From contig CM060958.1 of assembly GCA_030765055.1 (NCBI GenBank), forward strand, positions 85,135,124-85,199,123: 64,000 nucleotides of DNA. Reading direction: 5' to 3'. The DNA comes from Mantis religiosa (Eukaryota > Arthropoda > Insecta > Mantodea > Mantidae). A program made the translations under genes and the position numbers. Below, in pieces: positions 11,033-20,777 of this stretch; within the stretch, counting starts at the first letter, position 1, and each line of letters begins with the position of its first letter. A model generated the notes under the pieces. That model searched no databases and was not told where the DNA came from. It was given only the letters and a program-made list of their open reading frames with translations.

Positions 11033-11625
11033 TTCTTATGTTAAACTTTTCTAAAAGTTTGCTGATTCTGTCCGTAACTTTACTTACACACAGTAGGTAG
11101 GCTGTATTCTGCGGTTTCTGCATCTCTGTGCTTTTCGTTGCTCTATTGGAGCATGGAGCCCATTTTATCTCTTTTAAACCATACCTGTTAGCCTGTAGTG
11201 TAGTTTGTAAGTGTTTGAGTTCTGTTCTAAGGTGACCAGTTCACAGATATGCCTAGCCCATACAGTCAAGGTCCTTATTATGCCTCTCTTCTGCCATGGG
11301 TGGTGGTTTAAAGTTTTCTGCAGATAACAGTCTGTGTGGGTAGGTTTCCTATATATTGTATGTCATAACGTCATATCAGGTTTTTTGGACACCAAAACAT
11401 CCAGGAAGGCAATGCACTTATCCTTTTGCATAGTAAATTTAATACTATTATTGATGCTGCTGAGATTACCTAAAAATCTTTCTAGTTCCTTATCAATAGA
11501 GCAACGAAAAGCACAGAGATGCAGAAACAATAGAGTATAGCCTACCTACCATATGTAAGTAAAGTCATGGACAGAATCAGCAAACTTTTAGAAAAATTTA
11601 ACATAAGAACCATTATTACGATGGT
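11033..11625. repeat. Inverted repeat of a PLE reverse transcriptase segment
   Basis: 11033-11155 (from 'GGTTCTTATGTTAAAC' to 'TCGTTGCTCTATTG') is the near reverse complement of about 11490-11620 (from 'AATAGAGCAACGAAAAGC' to 'TAACATAAGAACC'). About 330 bp of single-copy sequence lies between. This is the inverted, 5'-truncated arrangement common at PLE insertions. It abuts PLE 4 to its right. Confidence 0.7.
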
Positions 11626-11659
11626 TTCTCGGGATTGCAGCCAAGTGATGTTTTCAAAT

Positions 11660-12110
11660 TTCTCATAAGACCATCTTTAAGCCCACTAAGAAGTTAAAAG
11701 ACCATCTTGGATCAGTCAAGAACAGATGGGACCCCCTCTCCACAAAAGGGGTCTACCCTATTCCCTGCAGCTGCGGCAAGGTGTACATTGGCACTACTAA
11801 GCGTAGCACACGCACTCATATTAAGGAACATCTAAGTAACTGCCGGCTAAGACATACTGAAAAATCTACTGTTGCTGAACATGCCCTTCTGGTGGGACAT
11901 GATATCAAGTTCAATGATACAGAGGTTCACGACAGCACAGCCCAGCATCATGCCAGACTTTATCGAGAAGCTACTGAAATTTTCAAACACAAACATAATT
12001 TTAACAGGACGAAGGAAGCAGCACGTATGCACAAAACTTGGTTTCCTGTGTTACAAAACACAAGGACAAAATTGTTTACACAAGTCAGACAAACCAAGGC
12101 ACAGCCCTAG
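11660..12110 (+). pseudogene. Penelope-like element 4: GIY-YIG domain
   Basis: Longest intact endonuclease frame of this PLE family in the window. The frame begins upstream of the first ATG, near 11690 ('DHLGSVKNRWDPLSTKG'), then 'GVYPIPCSCGKVYIG' (GIY-YIG), 'THIKEHLSNCRL', 'KSTVAEHALLVGHD' and a C-terminal helix rich in Lys/Arg. It stops at 12108. The RT domain that should precede it is present only as the inverted debris at 11033-11620. It lies in METTL3 intron 3, opposite to the gene, so its protein could be made only from an antisense transcript. Confidence 0.85.
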
Positions 12111-12477
12111 CAGCTGCTTTGTGATTGGCAGATGTGCAGCCAATAGAAGAGAAGTAGGCGGTCTCTCTTCCACCTATGTGTGTTATGCTGGAGCCACTCT
12201 TGTTTTGCAGTCATGATTCTCTGAAAATGCCCGATGCACTTTTACCTATTAGATCATGGCTAGTCAGCCCTGAAACCACTGCATCTGATTGGATTGATGC
12301 CAGCCGTGAAAGCCTAAGCTGTTAATCAGGATTTTATTTCTTGTCTTCAAAGATGATACTCCATTTTTATCTGCACCTCAAATTTTAAAATTATATTGTT
12401 GAAATGATTTTATTTTATTATTCATTTGTAATTTGGCAGAGTCAAAAGAAACATTTATGATTGTTTAACTTCTACAG

Positions 12478-12672
12478 CCTTATTATAATTAATTGATGGA
12501 TATTAATCATTTCTTCACACTAGCTGTACATAGGCTAAGGTGTTTGATAGATAGAGTCAACATGAAAACTTCAATGCCTTGGCCGGGATTTGAACCAGGA
12601 GTCCAGGAGATTTGATCCAGGAGATCCCGGCCAAGGCATTGAATTTTTCATGATGACTCTATCTATTCTATA
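12478..12672. mobile_element. Family A SINE in palindromic (foldback) form
   Basis: 12541-12662 is an inverted repeat. 'GATAGAGTCAACATGAAAA' and 'TTCAATGCC' on the left mirror 'GGCATTGAATTTTTCATG' and 'GACTCTATC' on the right, and each arm also carries the B-box segment. Upstream, 12488-12540 ('ATTGATGGATATTAATCATT' and 'CACACTAGCTGTACATAGGC') matches 55003-55050 and, more loosely, 50013-50045. The whole 195-bp unit therefore behaves as one repeat with inverted ends. Confidence 0.75.
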
Positions 12673-14180
12673 GCCTTGTTTGCCAACATATCATCCTGTT
12701 CATTTTCAGTTAATTCCTCATGTGTCGGGATCCACTATAAGCCTAATTGTTTCCCTAATTTTTTTAGCAGCTTTAATGAATGGCGTACTTATTTATTATA
12801 CTATTTCTTAAATAATGATTTCTTATTGCTTGTATGTGAGAGTTTGAATCACAGAATGTTGTTGCCTTGCTAAATTTATTAATAAAGTTAAAAAGTTGTT
12901 TTAGGCTGGTACTAATGACTGCAATATCCCAATCACATTTGTTGTATTTGGGCCTACTGTTACGCAAAAATTGAACAGCTTGCACGGTATTCTAGCACCA
13001 GCATTCCAAGTTTCCTTTATATGGGATCCATCTATTAAATATGTAACCATCCTCGTTCTGGATAGTGTGGATGAACTGTCTTTAGAGTTAATTTTAGTTC
13101 AGCTGATCTTAATGCTTTTTAGCAAAGACATTTTCAACTAATCCTGGAAGCAGAATTTTTCAATTTTAGTTTTGTCCATTTATTATTAACTTTTTGTAAA
13201 TTTTCTTGTACTTTGAGATTATTTTTGTTTGCATTACATACATTCAGTGAGTATTTAAAGGGAGCCTTTATAATTTTTCATATAAAATTAAGGATTGCTT
13301 TGCTCTTTCAATATTAGTGGGTTACCTGTAATTATCAGTATTGCAATAATTGGTTTAGTATTAATTCATCATGTAACTAATCTTAGAGTCTCAGTTTACA
13401 CCAACTCATTTCATTTAGTCTTGATTTGATTTTATATATGTCTTATATGTTGTATACCTTTTGAGCAGTCCCATTTACTGCATGCCTATCTTTTCAATAT
13501 TTTTAATTTTTGTTGCACTTTTTCTGTATTGTTTTTATATGGTTTTTCCACGTTAGCTTTGAATCTAGAGTAATTCCTAAATATTTATGGTCATCCGTTT
13601 GTTTTAATTGCAAATGTATCAGAATAATATATTTGCAAGAGTAATCAGAATAGTAATGACATGTTTTATAAATGTTTATTGAATTTAACTTTAGTCAATT
13701 AATCTGAAACTGAATTCCAAGCATGCAAATGGTCAGCCATATGTGTATGACTACTTAAGATGAAAAATTACTTTCCACATTATCAATAATCACTCACATT
13801 TACGTCCCTGGTGTATTGGAAATTGTAAACAACATTTATTTTCCTTTCTCATTGTGCTTCCATTCCAGATTTATTATGAATCAGCTTTATTCTTTAAATT
13901 ATTCACTACATCACTGTTTGTGCCATTTTTGTAAGTAATAATTTTTCATTCATCTGTAAATCAAAATAAACACCTATGTGTAATGATGCTTTATACATCT
14001 CCAATGGGGTTAAAATTGAGTAAATAATTGTGCAGTAATATTAATTTTACTAACTTTTATCCACAATATTCATAGCTGATCTTATATATACCACTATTAT
14101 TCCTTAAATAGAAGAGGTGAAATGGATTTAAAATTTTATTTGAAATGTGCATACAAATGTTTACACATGATGTTACTTAC
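12673..14180. other. METTL3 intron 3 spacer, nothing recognised
   Basis: About 1.5 kb of AT-rich sequence adjoining exon 3. No supported feature. Confidence 0.4.
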
Positions 14181-14391
14181 ACAATTAGTTGCTGAGTGGC
14201 AAACTTTTGCAACAAATTTACCACTGCTAAATGGACCACATGACGTCCCAGCTGTTTACCAACTGCTGCAGCCAATTCTCTTGATGTTGTTGGTAGAGTG
14301 AGGGAAACCTCACTTAGACATCTGAGCAAATGTTTCTCTATTTCTGGATCTGGCTTCACTTTCTCCTCTGTCTCAAGTTCTTCAATTTCTT
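14181..14391 (-). CDS. METTL3: METTL3 coding exon 3
   Basis: Encodes residues 72-141. The acceptor is 'ttttatttttacag' followed by AAGAAATTG, and the donor is AATTGT followed by GTAAGT at 14180. An acidic start ('EEIEELETEEKVK') leads into 'DPEIEKHLLRCLSEVSLTLP', which aligns closely with vertebrate METTL3 'DPELEKKLLHHLSDLALTLP'. 'LLQKFATQQLI' matches 'LLQKFAAQELI'. This conserved helical region follows the leader helix and precedes the zinc fingers. Splicing to exon 4 in phase 2 recreates a Val codon and continues the frame without a stop, which supports both junctions. Confidence 0.93.
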
Positions 14392-15226
14392 CTGTAAAAA
14401 TAAAATTAAAATACGACATTTATTCATCATAGGAAATTATTATCCCTCTGATTCCTGTATGTAGGTGTCATCAGGTGGATCTGCAGGTGGTAGACAGCAT
14501 CAAAACTAGAAGCAAAGCCATTGTTTTAATCTGCCAATATGATGAACTAATAGAAAAGAAGCCATTAATGAGCCCACCCAAAGAATTGTCCACCATCACT
14601 AAAGAAGAAATGCTGAGATAGCAAGCTCTACAGGCATTGAGAACCCTTTACAGAAGCTGCAACTAAAATGTAAAAGGGTCAGTTTGGGAGGGTGAAAAGG
14701 AAACACCTTGAATAGCAATTACAATATAGTCACAATGGAGAAGAAGCTCTATGGTAAGGGCGCCTGTGTTTAACGAAGGCACTACTAACAGGATATTGCC
14801 TGAAGGCACAACCTCAGGGAAAAAGCCCAAAAGAGTGAAAAAGAAGCAAAAGAGATGGTGAAGCTGGTGATCAGCAGGAGGTGCCTTCAGATATTGTAGT
14901 TTGCATACTTGGACTTTCAAGCAGGTAGCTAGTTGTGTTCTGTAGGTTTACTGGAAAATGATTTTCCCTGAACCATGAGCGATTAAAGGCAGTTCAAGAT
15001 GCAGTCTTGCAGAAATTCTGAAGCAAAAGGAAGAGGAAGTAAAAGCAAAGTTTCTAAACTCAAGCATTAAACTGGATGGTTGGTTATAGTTTACAATGGA
15101 GAAGTCCCCATGGCTTATCACATTGTTGGGGAGCTAAAACCTTGGGAAGGGGTAACCGTGAAACCAGTTTTGATGATGTTCCACTCTTTATCTGATGTCG
15201 AAAAAATGAGTCTCTGTATTTTATCT
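14392..15226. other. METTL3 intron 2 spacer, nothing recognised
   Basis: No reading frame or repeat family that I recognise in this stretch. Confidence 0.4.
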
Positions 15227-15800
15227 TTAACTTTCAGGGAAAATAAGATTACAAGGTGCTGGTTCAGGTCTGTAGGGCGAAAGATCCATAGTATTGACCT
15301 TTAGGGCATCCAGATACTCAGTTGTTTGTTTTGCTGAATGCAACGATTCATTGTCATGATGTAAAATTATTTTTCCTTTTGGCCATTTTTCACAAACAGA
15401 TTTAAAAATTTGTACAGACATTTACATGACAATCGGTTGTACAACAAAATAAGATATTATCATTAATCAGTTGTATGTCTGTCTTCTAACTATAATAGCA
15501 ATATGACTCATTTTAGATTAAAAAAAAAAAACCCAGCAGCCTCCTCTTACCTGTACTTCGAATTCTTCAAACTTTTGTAGCCCTAGGTTTTGTTTGAAAG
15601 ACCTATTGAACCAATTGATTTTTATTTTCAGGACCTTAACAATAATCCAAGATTCATCACCAGTAACAATATTCCAAACCAAATTTGAAGTGCTTTCTTT
15701 TTTGTTGCTGATCAGTGCATTGTTATTTTTTATTTTATGAAAAATCCAACAGCAACAAAATTTTCTTATGTCTAACTGTTGATGTAAAATATTTTGGATT
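15227..15800 (-). pseudogene. mariner-type transposase remnant
   Basis: Minus-strand pieces of a mariner (DD34D) transposase in two frames. 'IVTGDESWI' (about 15640-15665) holds the first catalytic Asp. 'ILHHDNESLHSAKQTTEYL' (about 15325-15380) holds the second, followed by 'LSPYRPEPAPCNLIFPES' (15227-15285), where the third catalytic Asp of mariner 'YSPDLAPCD' has become Glu or Asn. Upstream 'TILHQQLDIRKFC'-like sequence matches the mariner linker. A deletion lies between 15420 and 15520. Not functional. It is in the same orientation as METTL3. Confidence 0.85.
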
Positions 15801-15895
15801 TGAGTTATACCAATGCCCAATATTGCCTGAATAAATTCATAAGATATCTAGATAGTAAAAGTGAGTTGGTTTACCATCATATATCACTTACTTTT

Positions 15896-16400
15896 TTAAA
15901 AATGGGACATGTTTTGAGAGCTCAATTGCTCTCAGAAATCTAAAGTATAAACAAGATGAAAAACTGGCAATAAGAGCGCACTTCTGGTCAGAAAACCATG
16001 AAATTCATACTTAACTTATACTTTTAAAAAAAGCTTCTGAAACTTAAATGACTAGTAATCTGGGAGAACATTTACATTTTAAAAAATAAAGGTGGGGTTT
16101 TCCCCCAAGCAACAACCTCAGTAAGAAATTCAACAAAAAGACACCATCAAATGACAGCACTAAAATCTCCACACAAGGGCATCATGCTTCAGCAGTTGCC
16201 ATCAAAATGAGCAACTAAGCTCTCGAAACATGTCCCATTTTTTTTTTTTTTTTTTTTTAAAGAAAGGTGATATAGTAAACAGTGAACCTTCGGGGTTGAA
16301 AATGGAAGCAACATCTCCTGAAACCAGTCCCTCAAGAAATAAAAATGTAAGTGAGAGAGTGTAAAATATTGACTACAAATAGTTTCTTCAATTTAAGAAT
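15896..16400 (+). pseudogene. Penelope-like element 5 fragment with inverted ends
   Basis: Short PLE copy. An endonuclease fragment resembling 'KLAIRAHFWSENHEIH' (about 15965-16015) is followed by 'NLGEHLHF'. The two flanks form an inverted repeat. 15896-15936 ('GGGACATGTTTTGAGAGCTC') mirrors 16221-16243, where the plus strand reads 'GAGC-AACTAA-GCTC-TC-GAAACATGTCCC', a hammerhead-like stem II, GAAA and stem III whose CTGANGA box has decayed. A T-run at 16239-16258 follows. The tail at 16325-16390 matches PLEs 1 and 2. Confidence 0.7.
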
Positions 16401-16764
16401 AAGCTTCAAATTTGGTCAAGTTCAACTTAAGTAAAATGAAAGTTGCTTGAAGCATCAGAAGGAATAAGAACCAAGGAGATGTCTGAAAAATCATCAGAGG
16501 ATTCTTCTAGGACCTTAGAAACAATGATTCGTCTTCTTCTGGCCTGCCCATGCCATAAGGTGCAGAAAAGACTCCCAACAAAAAAACAGATATACAGCTG
16601 CAGTTATTAATCCTTCAAATAATATTTCCTCTTTAACTCACAGGACTTTATGGCCTTTAAATGAGAAAAAGAGGAGCAAGAACAACAATAAAAGACAGAA
16701 AGGGGACAAAGGTGTCTGCAAGCACTGATCTGCCTAAAAGTTATTGCAGAAGCATCTTGTGTGT
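16401..16764. other. METTL3 intron 2 sequence left of the gypsy insertion
   Basis: No recognised feature. The last four bases (GTGT, 16761-16764) are one copy of the gypsy target-site duplication. Confidence 0.5.
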
Positions 16765-17872
16765 TGCGGCATACCCGCATGTCAGATTTCAAATTGGTTG
16801 GTGTTTACTTTTGATTTGGGTTCTAATTGGAGCTATGAGATCTCTTGTCCTCAGGTGAATGGTTGTAGGAAATGGATTTGTTGTTTGTTGGCTGCTCAGT
16901 TGTCTCAATAATACACTGGTTCGTTGCAAAAATGATTTAATTTAATTCTCACTAAGTTCGTTGATTCAGATTGATTTGTAGCGGTGACCACCTGTTACTA
17001 AACTTCCTAACAGAATTCTCTTAATCCTTTATACGGCGAATACTTTGCTATTATAAACTTCTTCTGCTGCTTCTCTCACGCTGGTTGCATTATTCCTGAC
17101 TTCCCTACATTTCGGACTTAGAAATCTTTACTACCTCTTCTTTACGCGCACTAACACGTCTTTCCCCTCGTAGTATGACTGTTGAAGTGATTTACATTTT
17201 GGACTTAGAAATCTTCCCTACTTCTTCTTCACGCGCCCTAACACATCTTTCCCCTCATAGTATGACTTTTGAAGTGAAGTTTCGTCTACTCTGCGATTCC
17301 GTTCGTACTTTATTCTGATCCCTACTCTAACCCTTATCACATGACCAAAATAACTCACCCTTCTTCCTATTTCTCAAATCTTACATTATTATTGGTTTCT
17401 CATTTTATTTCAATTTTTCTTTATTGGTTAGCAAAACTCATCGAACTCATTGTCGTTACATCCCACCGTGAGTTGGGTCACGCCTACCCTGGGCTCTTTG
17501 TAACGGTATACATCGTTATCGCCTCAGCAAAGTAAATCCTTTTAGGTCTTACGCTTGACCGCATCTAGAAAACCTTATTGTTCCTACACATTTTTGCTTA
17601 TAGTTCTCAGACATTGAACCTTTCCTTAAACAAAGAGGCTAACGGTCACCTCTTCCTGTCTCCCCGACTTGTGTTAATTATATTCTTCCCATCTTATTCT
17701 TAATTAAACCGCTATTTTAATCATTACTCTAATTTCATTCTAATTTCATATTAATAGAACAATATTTTATATTAGTTTAGCAAAGCATTTTCATTAATTT
17801 ATCTTCTTTTTTAATTCTCGTGATTTCAATTAATTCGCCACCTCCTAATCGCTGTCTGATACTGCGGTTACA
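16765..17872 (-). repeat. Gypsy 3' LTR (element orientation)
   Basis: TG...CA-bounded 1108-bp long terminal repeat, nearly identical to 23244-24351. It contains an internal direct repeat with an 87-bp period. 'CGGACTTAGAAATCTT' near 17112 recurs near 17200, each time followed by a CACGCGC-like stretch and 'CTTTCCCCTC-TAGTATGACT'. The small reading frame at 17341 is duplicated in the other LTR and is not a gene. Confidence 0.95.
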
Positions 17873-18837
17873 TAATGCCCGTTTGACAAAAATGAAATAC
17901 CCATTATTTAAATTTTGTCAAACCCCCGTCATGACATTTCCTCCTTATATCTTATAATTTCTCATTCCCTTCTCGAAACATTTTTCGGTGGTCACCGTTT
18001 CCCTCATCTTCATCAGTGTGTTACTTTATACACATAGAATGGTCAATATGGTACATCATATACATAGAATTATAGATATGATACATTACGTACATAGACA
18101 AGTACACTGTCGTATATGTGGTTATTACCCTATATACAAATAACATTCGTGATACCTCAACTATATATACACTTCACTGAATTATCCTTGTCTCACTTGA
18201 CATCAACTTGATTTTACCTTATTACATTCCTTAAGTACTACATTAATGTTACTATATTACAGTTTACAATATTACATTTTACATTCAATGATTTTTTTTT
18301 TTTTTTTTTTTTTTAATATTATTATATTAACTTATTGGGACGTTTCTTTATCTTTCAGTCCTCCACCGTAAGAACATTCGTCCTCACATTATTATATTTT
18401 GCGTAACGATGTCCAAATATGGTTACCTCTACCTGCACTCAGTTGTCTACCTGTAATCAGGTGTTTCGTTTACCTGACAGTAAACATTGGCAGTTCATTG
18501 TCCTGTCTTTCCACTTCACTTTTCACTCTCAACTTTCTTTTCACTTTGTCACGCCTTAAGTCTGTGACCTTTACAATAACAACATAACCTTTTGGCACAT
18601 GAATACATCAGTACTTATACTATATTTACACTTCACAAATTATTTTTAAAGATCTTTCTAACATGTTCATTAGCTGTGGTTATTCTTATTACATTATCAT
18701 TTTGTTTGTGCACAGGAATTTTGGAACTTGCAACTCCCACGCAGTGTTTGAATTTCAAACGAAAACGTTACCCGTACTAATTATATAACTTTTACTTGGT
18801 ATTCTTTACATCTTCGTATATATAATTTCAATCACAT
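17873..18837 (-). other. Gypsy 3' untranslated region
   Basis: 965 bp between the integrase stop and the 3' LTR with no reading frame suggestive of an envelope gene. Next to the LTR lies a hairpin-forming inverted repeat, GTTTGACAAAA (about 17880) and TTTTGTCAAAC (about 17916). A T-run occurs at 18293-18314. The minus strand just before the LTR reads AACGGGCATTA, a weak polypurine tract. The second gypsy remnant has the similar GTGGGCATT at the same place. Confidence 0.6.
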
Positions 18838-19690
18838 TTACACAGGTGATTCTTGGGTCTGCTCTGTACTGTTTACAACGTTTTTCTGACGATATGGCCT
18901 TATTAGGGAGATGTTATATCTGCCTATCGGTTTACCATTTCTTGGGTGTGATAGAGCATACGCTCTGTCACCAAATATTTTCTCAATCCGGTATGGGCCT
19001 TTCCATAGCATATATAGCTTTCTAGTCTTTTTTCCTAACAAATCTGACTTGTCGAACGATTTCACTAGAACTAAGTCGCCGACCTTTGGTTCCCAATTCT
19101 TCTTATACCGCATTTTCTTTGCGTTTCTTTTCTCTACTTTTTCCATTATTCTTTTAACAGCATTCTGGATCCGTTCTCGATCTGTCTCGGTTGTCACTTG
19201 TATACTTTCCGGAACACCCTCTATTATTGGTTCCGGTGTTAAATTCCTATGCAATTGAATAGGAGCATATCCTGTGGTTAAATTGACTGAATTATTGAAT
19301 ATAAACTCAATATAGTTGATGTGGTCTGGCCAGGTAGTCTGTTTCAATGAGCAAAGGACTCGGAGATGAACACCTAGGTCTTTCATTACGCGCTCGCTTG
19401 GATTAGAGCACGGATGGTACGACGTTGTGTTATAGATGCGAATTCCGGCATCCTGAATGGTGTGCACGAATCGTCTTCCATGGTGTATGGACGCGTTATC
19501 TACTAATAGTGCTTTCATCTTCCCGTATTTGACTATATAGTCTTTCACTATTTTATTCGCGCATGCTGCACTTGTTAATTTCTTGAGAGGGTATATTTTT
19601 ACAAATTTCGACATCACGTCGATAAGTACAAATAAATATTTTAATCCTCCTCTTCCTGCAGGGAACTTATAAATTTTGATGTCGATATCT
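18838..19690 (-). pseudogene. Gypsy integrase core and C-terminal domain (fused remnant)
   Basis: Integrase inserts reverse-transcribed DNA into chromosomes. The in-frame sequence can be traced up to about 19690, earlier than the first Met at 19617: 'PGDIDIKIYKFPAGRGGLKY' then 'LFVLIDVMSKFVKIYPLKKL'. The core has a candidate first Asp in 'DIDIK', the second in 'ALLVDNASIHHG', and Glu in 'YHPCSNPSERVMKDL'. The C-terminal domain carries the GPY-type motif 'LWKGPYRIEKIFGDRAYAL'. The N-terminal HHCC finger is missing. The frame is shifted relative to the upstream protease/RT frame at the deletion junction near 19670-19690. Confidence 0.9.
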
Positions 19691-20729
19691 CCAGGATTTC
19701 ATCTAACATTTTCTGTATTTTAAGGTTCACTGCCTCCTGTAAATCCAATGGAATAGGTCTGCACTTATATTTGAATGGGGGAACATCATGTATCTCGAAT
19801 TCATACTCAAAATCATTATAGGTCCCAGTGTGTTCCGAAAATACATTTCTGTGTTTACATAAAATGTTATGAAAAATCTCTTTTTGGTGGTCGTCAAGTA
19901 GGTTCGAGTTTGCTACTGTTTCTCTTATTCTATAGGTCATGTTTACGTTATTTTCGACTACCTGGAAATCATCTGGTAGGGTAATTATCTTCTGTTCACC
20001 TACTTCTGCCTGCCCAAGTCCGTATGACGTCATCTCTAAAAGCCTTTCTTCTCCAGCTATATACTCATACTTATCATAGTTTCTCATCTCTTCTGCTTCT
20101 AATGGATTCATCTTAACTAGCTCCATCCCTCCTATTCGTATAAATTCTACAAAAAATGTTTCTCCATCTATTTCTTTTTCTTCATCTGTCAATCTTATCT
20201 CATTTTCTGCTTCCCTTGAGCTAAACGGAACTTTAACTATGACGTCTTTAATTTTGATTTCCAAGGCTTCCATTTGATAATTCAACTTAGCTTGAAGCGT
20301 ATACAACACGTCATTACCCATAATAATGTCTACAGATAGCCTATTAATAACAAAACATACAAATTCTATTGTATCCTCCCCAATGGTGACTTTCAAAAGC
20401 ATTTGTGTATTAATCTTTTGTTTGGCGCGACCTACCGCCAGAGTACAATATGCACTTTTCACGGGCAATGTTTGCAATTTCATTCCATTGTTTTTTAAGT
20501 GATAAAAGAATGCTTGACTTATAGCTGAAACTGAGGATCCTGAATCTATGGTAATGTGCCATTTTTCTTTGTTTATTATTGCAGCAATACGTGGAGCATC
20601 TCTCACTTCTTGCAATTCTGTTAAGTGATTGTTTATTTGAGTACCGTTTACTATTTCTGTTTCTGTTTTATTCTGTACCACCCTACTCAGAGCTGTGTCC
20701 CTGTTCAAATTAAGAACTAGCGTGTTCAT
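19641..20729 (-). pseudogene. Gypsy protease and RT N-terminus (truncated pol)
   Basis: First part of pol, 362 codons from the first Met, but the frame is open upstream and overlaps the gag end. Residues near 50-150 form a retroviral-type aspartic protease with active site 'TIDSGSSVSA' (Asp62). Near the end, 'YKCRPIPLDLQEAVNLKIQK' and 'MLDEILE' are the start of the reverse transcriptase fingers (compare 'IQKMLDEGII'). The frame then crosses into integrase DNA out of frame and stops at 'SSLQEEED'. All RT catalytic motifs and RNase H are gone. Expression would depend on -1 frameshifting from gag. Confidence 0.9.
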
Positions 20730-20731
20730 CC

Positions 20732-20777
20732 GGGTCCGATGCGGGACGTCTTCTATCGCACCCTGGAGTCGTTTCCC
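20732..20777 (-). promoter_or_regulatory. Programmed -1 ribosomal frameshift signal, gag to pol
   Basis: On the minus strand the canonical slippery heptamer GGGAAAC (20777-20771) is in the required gag phase (G GGA AAC), 16 nt before the gag stop TAG (20755-20753). After a 7-nt spacer (GACTCCA) comes a stem: GGGTGCGAT (20763-20755) pairs with ATCGGACCC (20740-20732), 8 of 9 pairs with one G-G mismatch and a 14-nt loop. Slippage by -1 enters the frame that reads 'LQGAIEDVPHRTR' and continues into the protease. Heptamer, spacing and stem fit the standard model. The same heptamer is used at the gag-pro junction of some retroviruses. Confidence 0.85.

Noticed and set aside
17341..17535. 64-codon frame, repeated exactly at 23820-24014
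   Set aside because: The duplication is explained by the two LTRs, not by a conserved gene.
17873..18837. Envelope gene in the gypsy element
   Set aside because: No frame of useful length on the element's strand, no signal peptide or membrane segment. The longest frames are under 70 codons and on the wrong strand.
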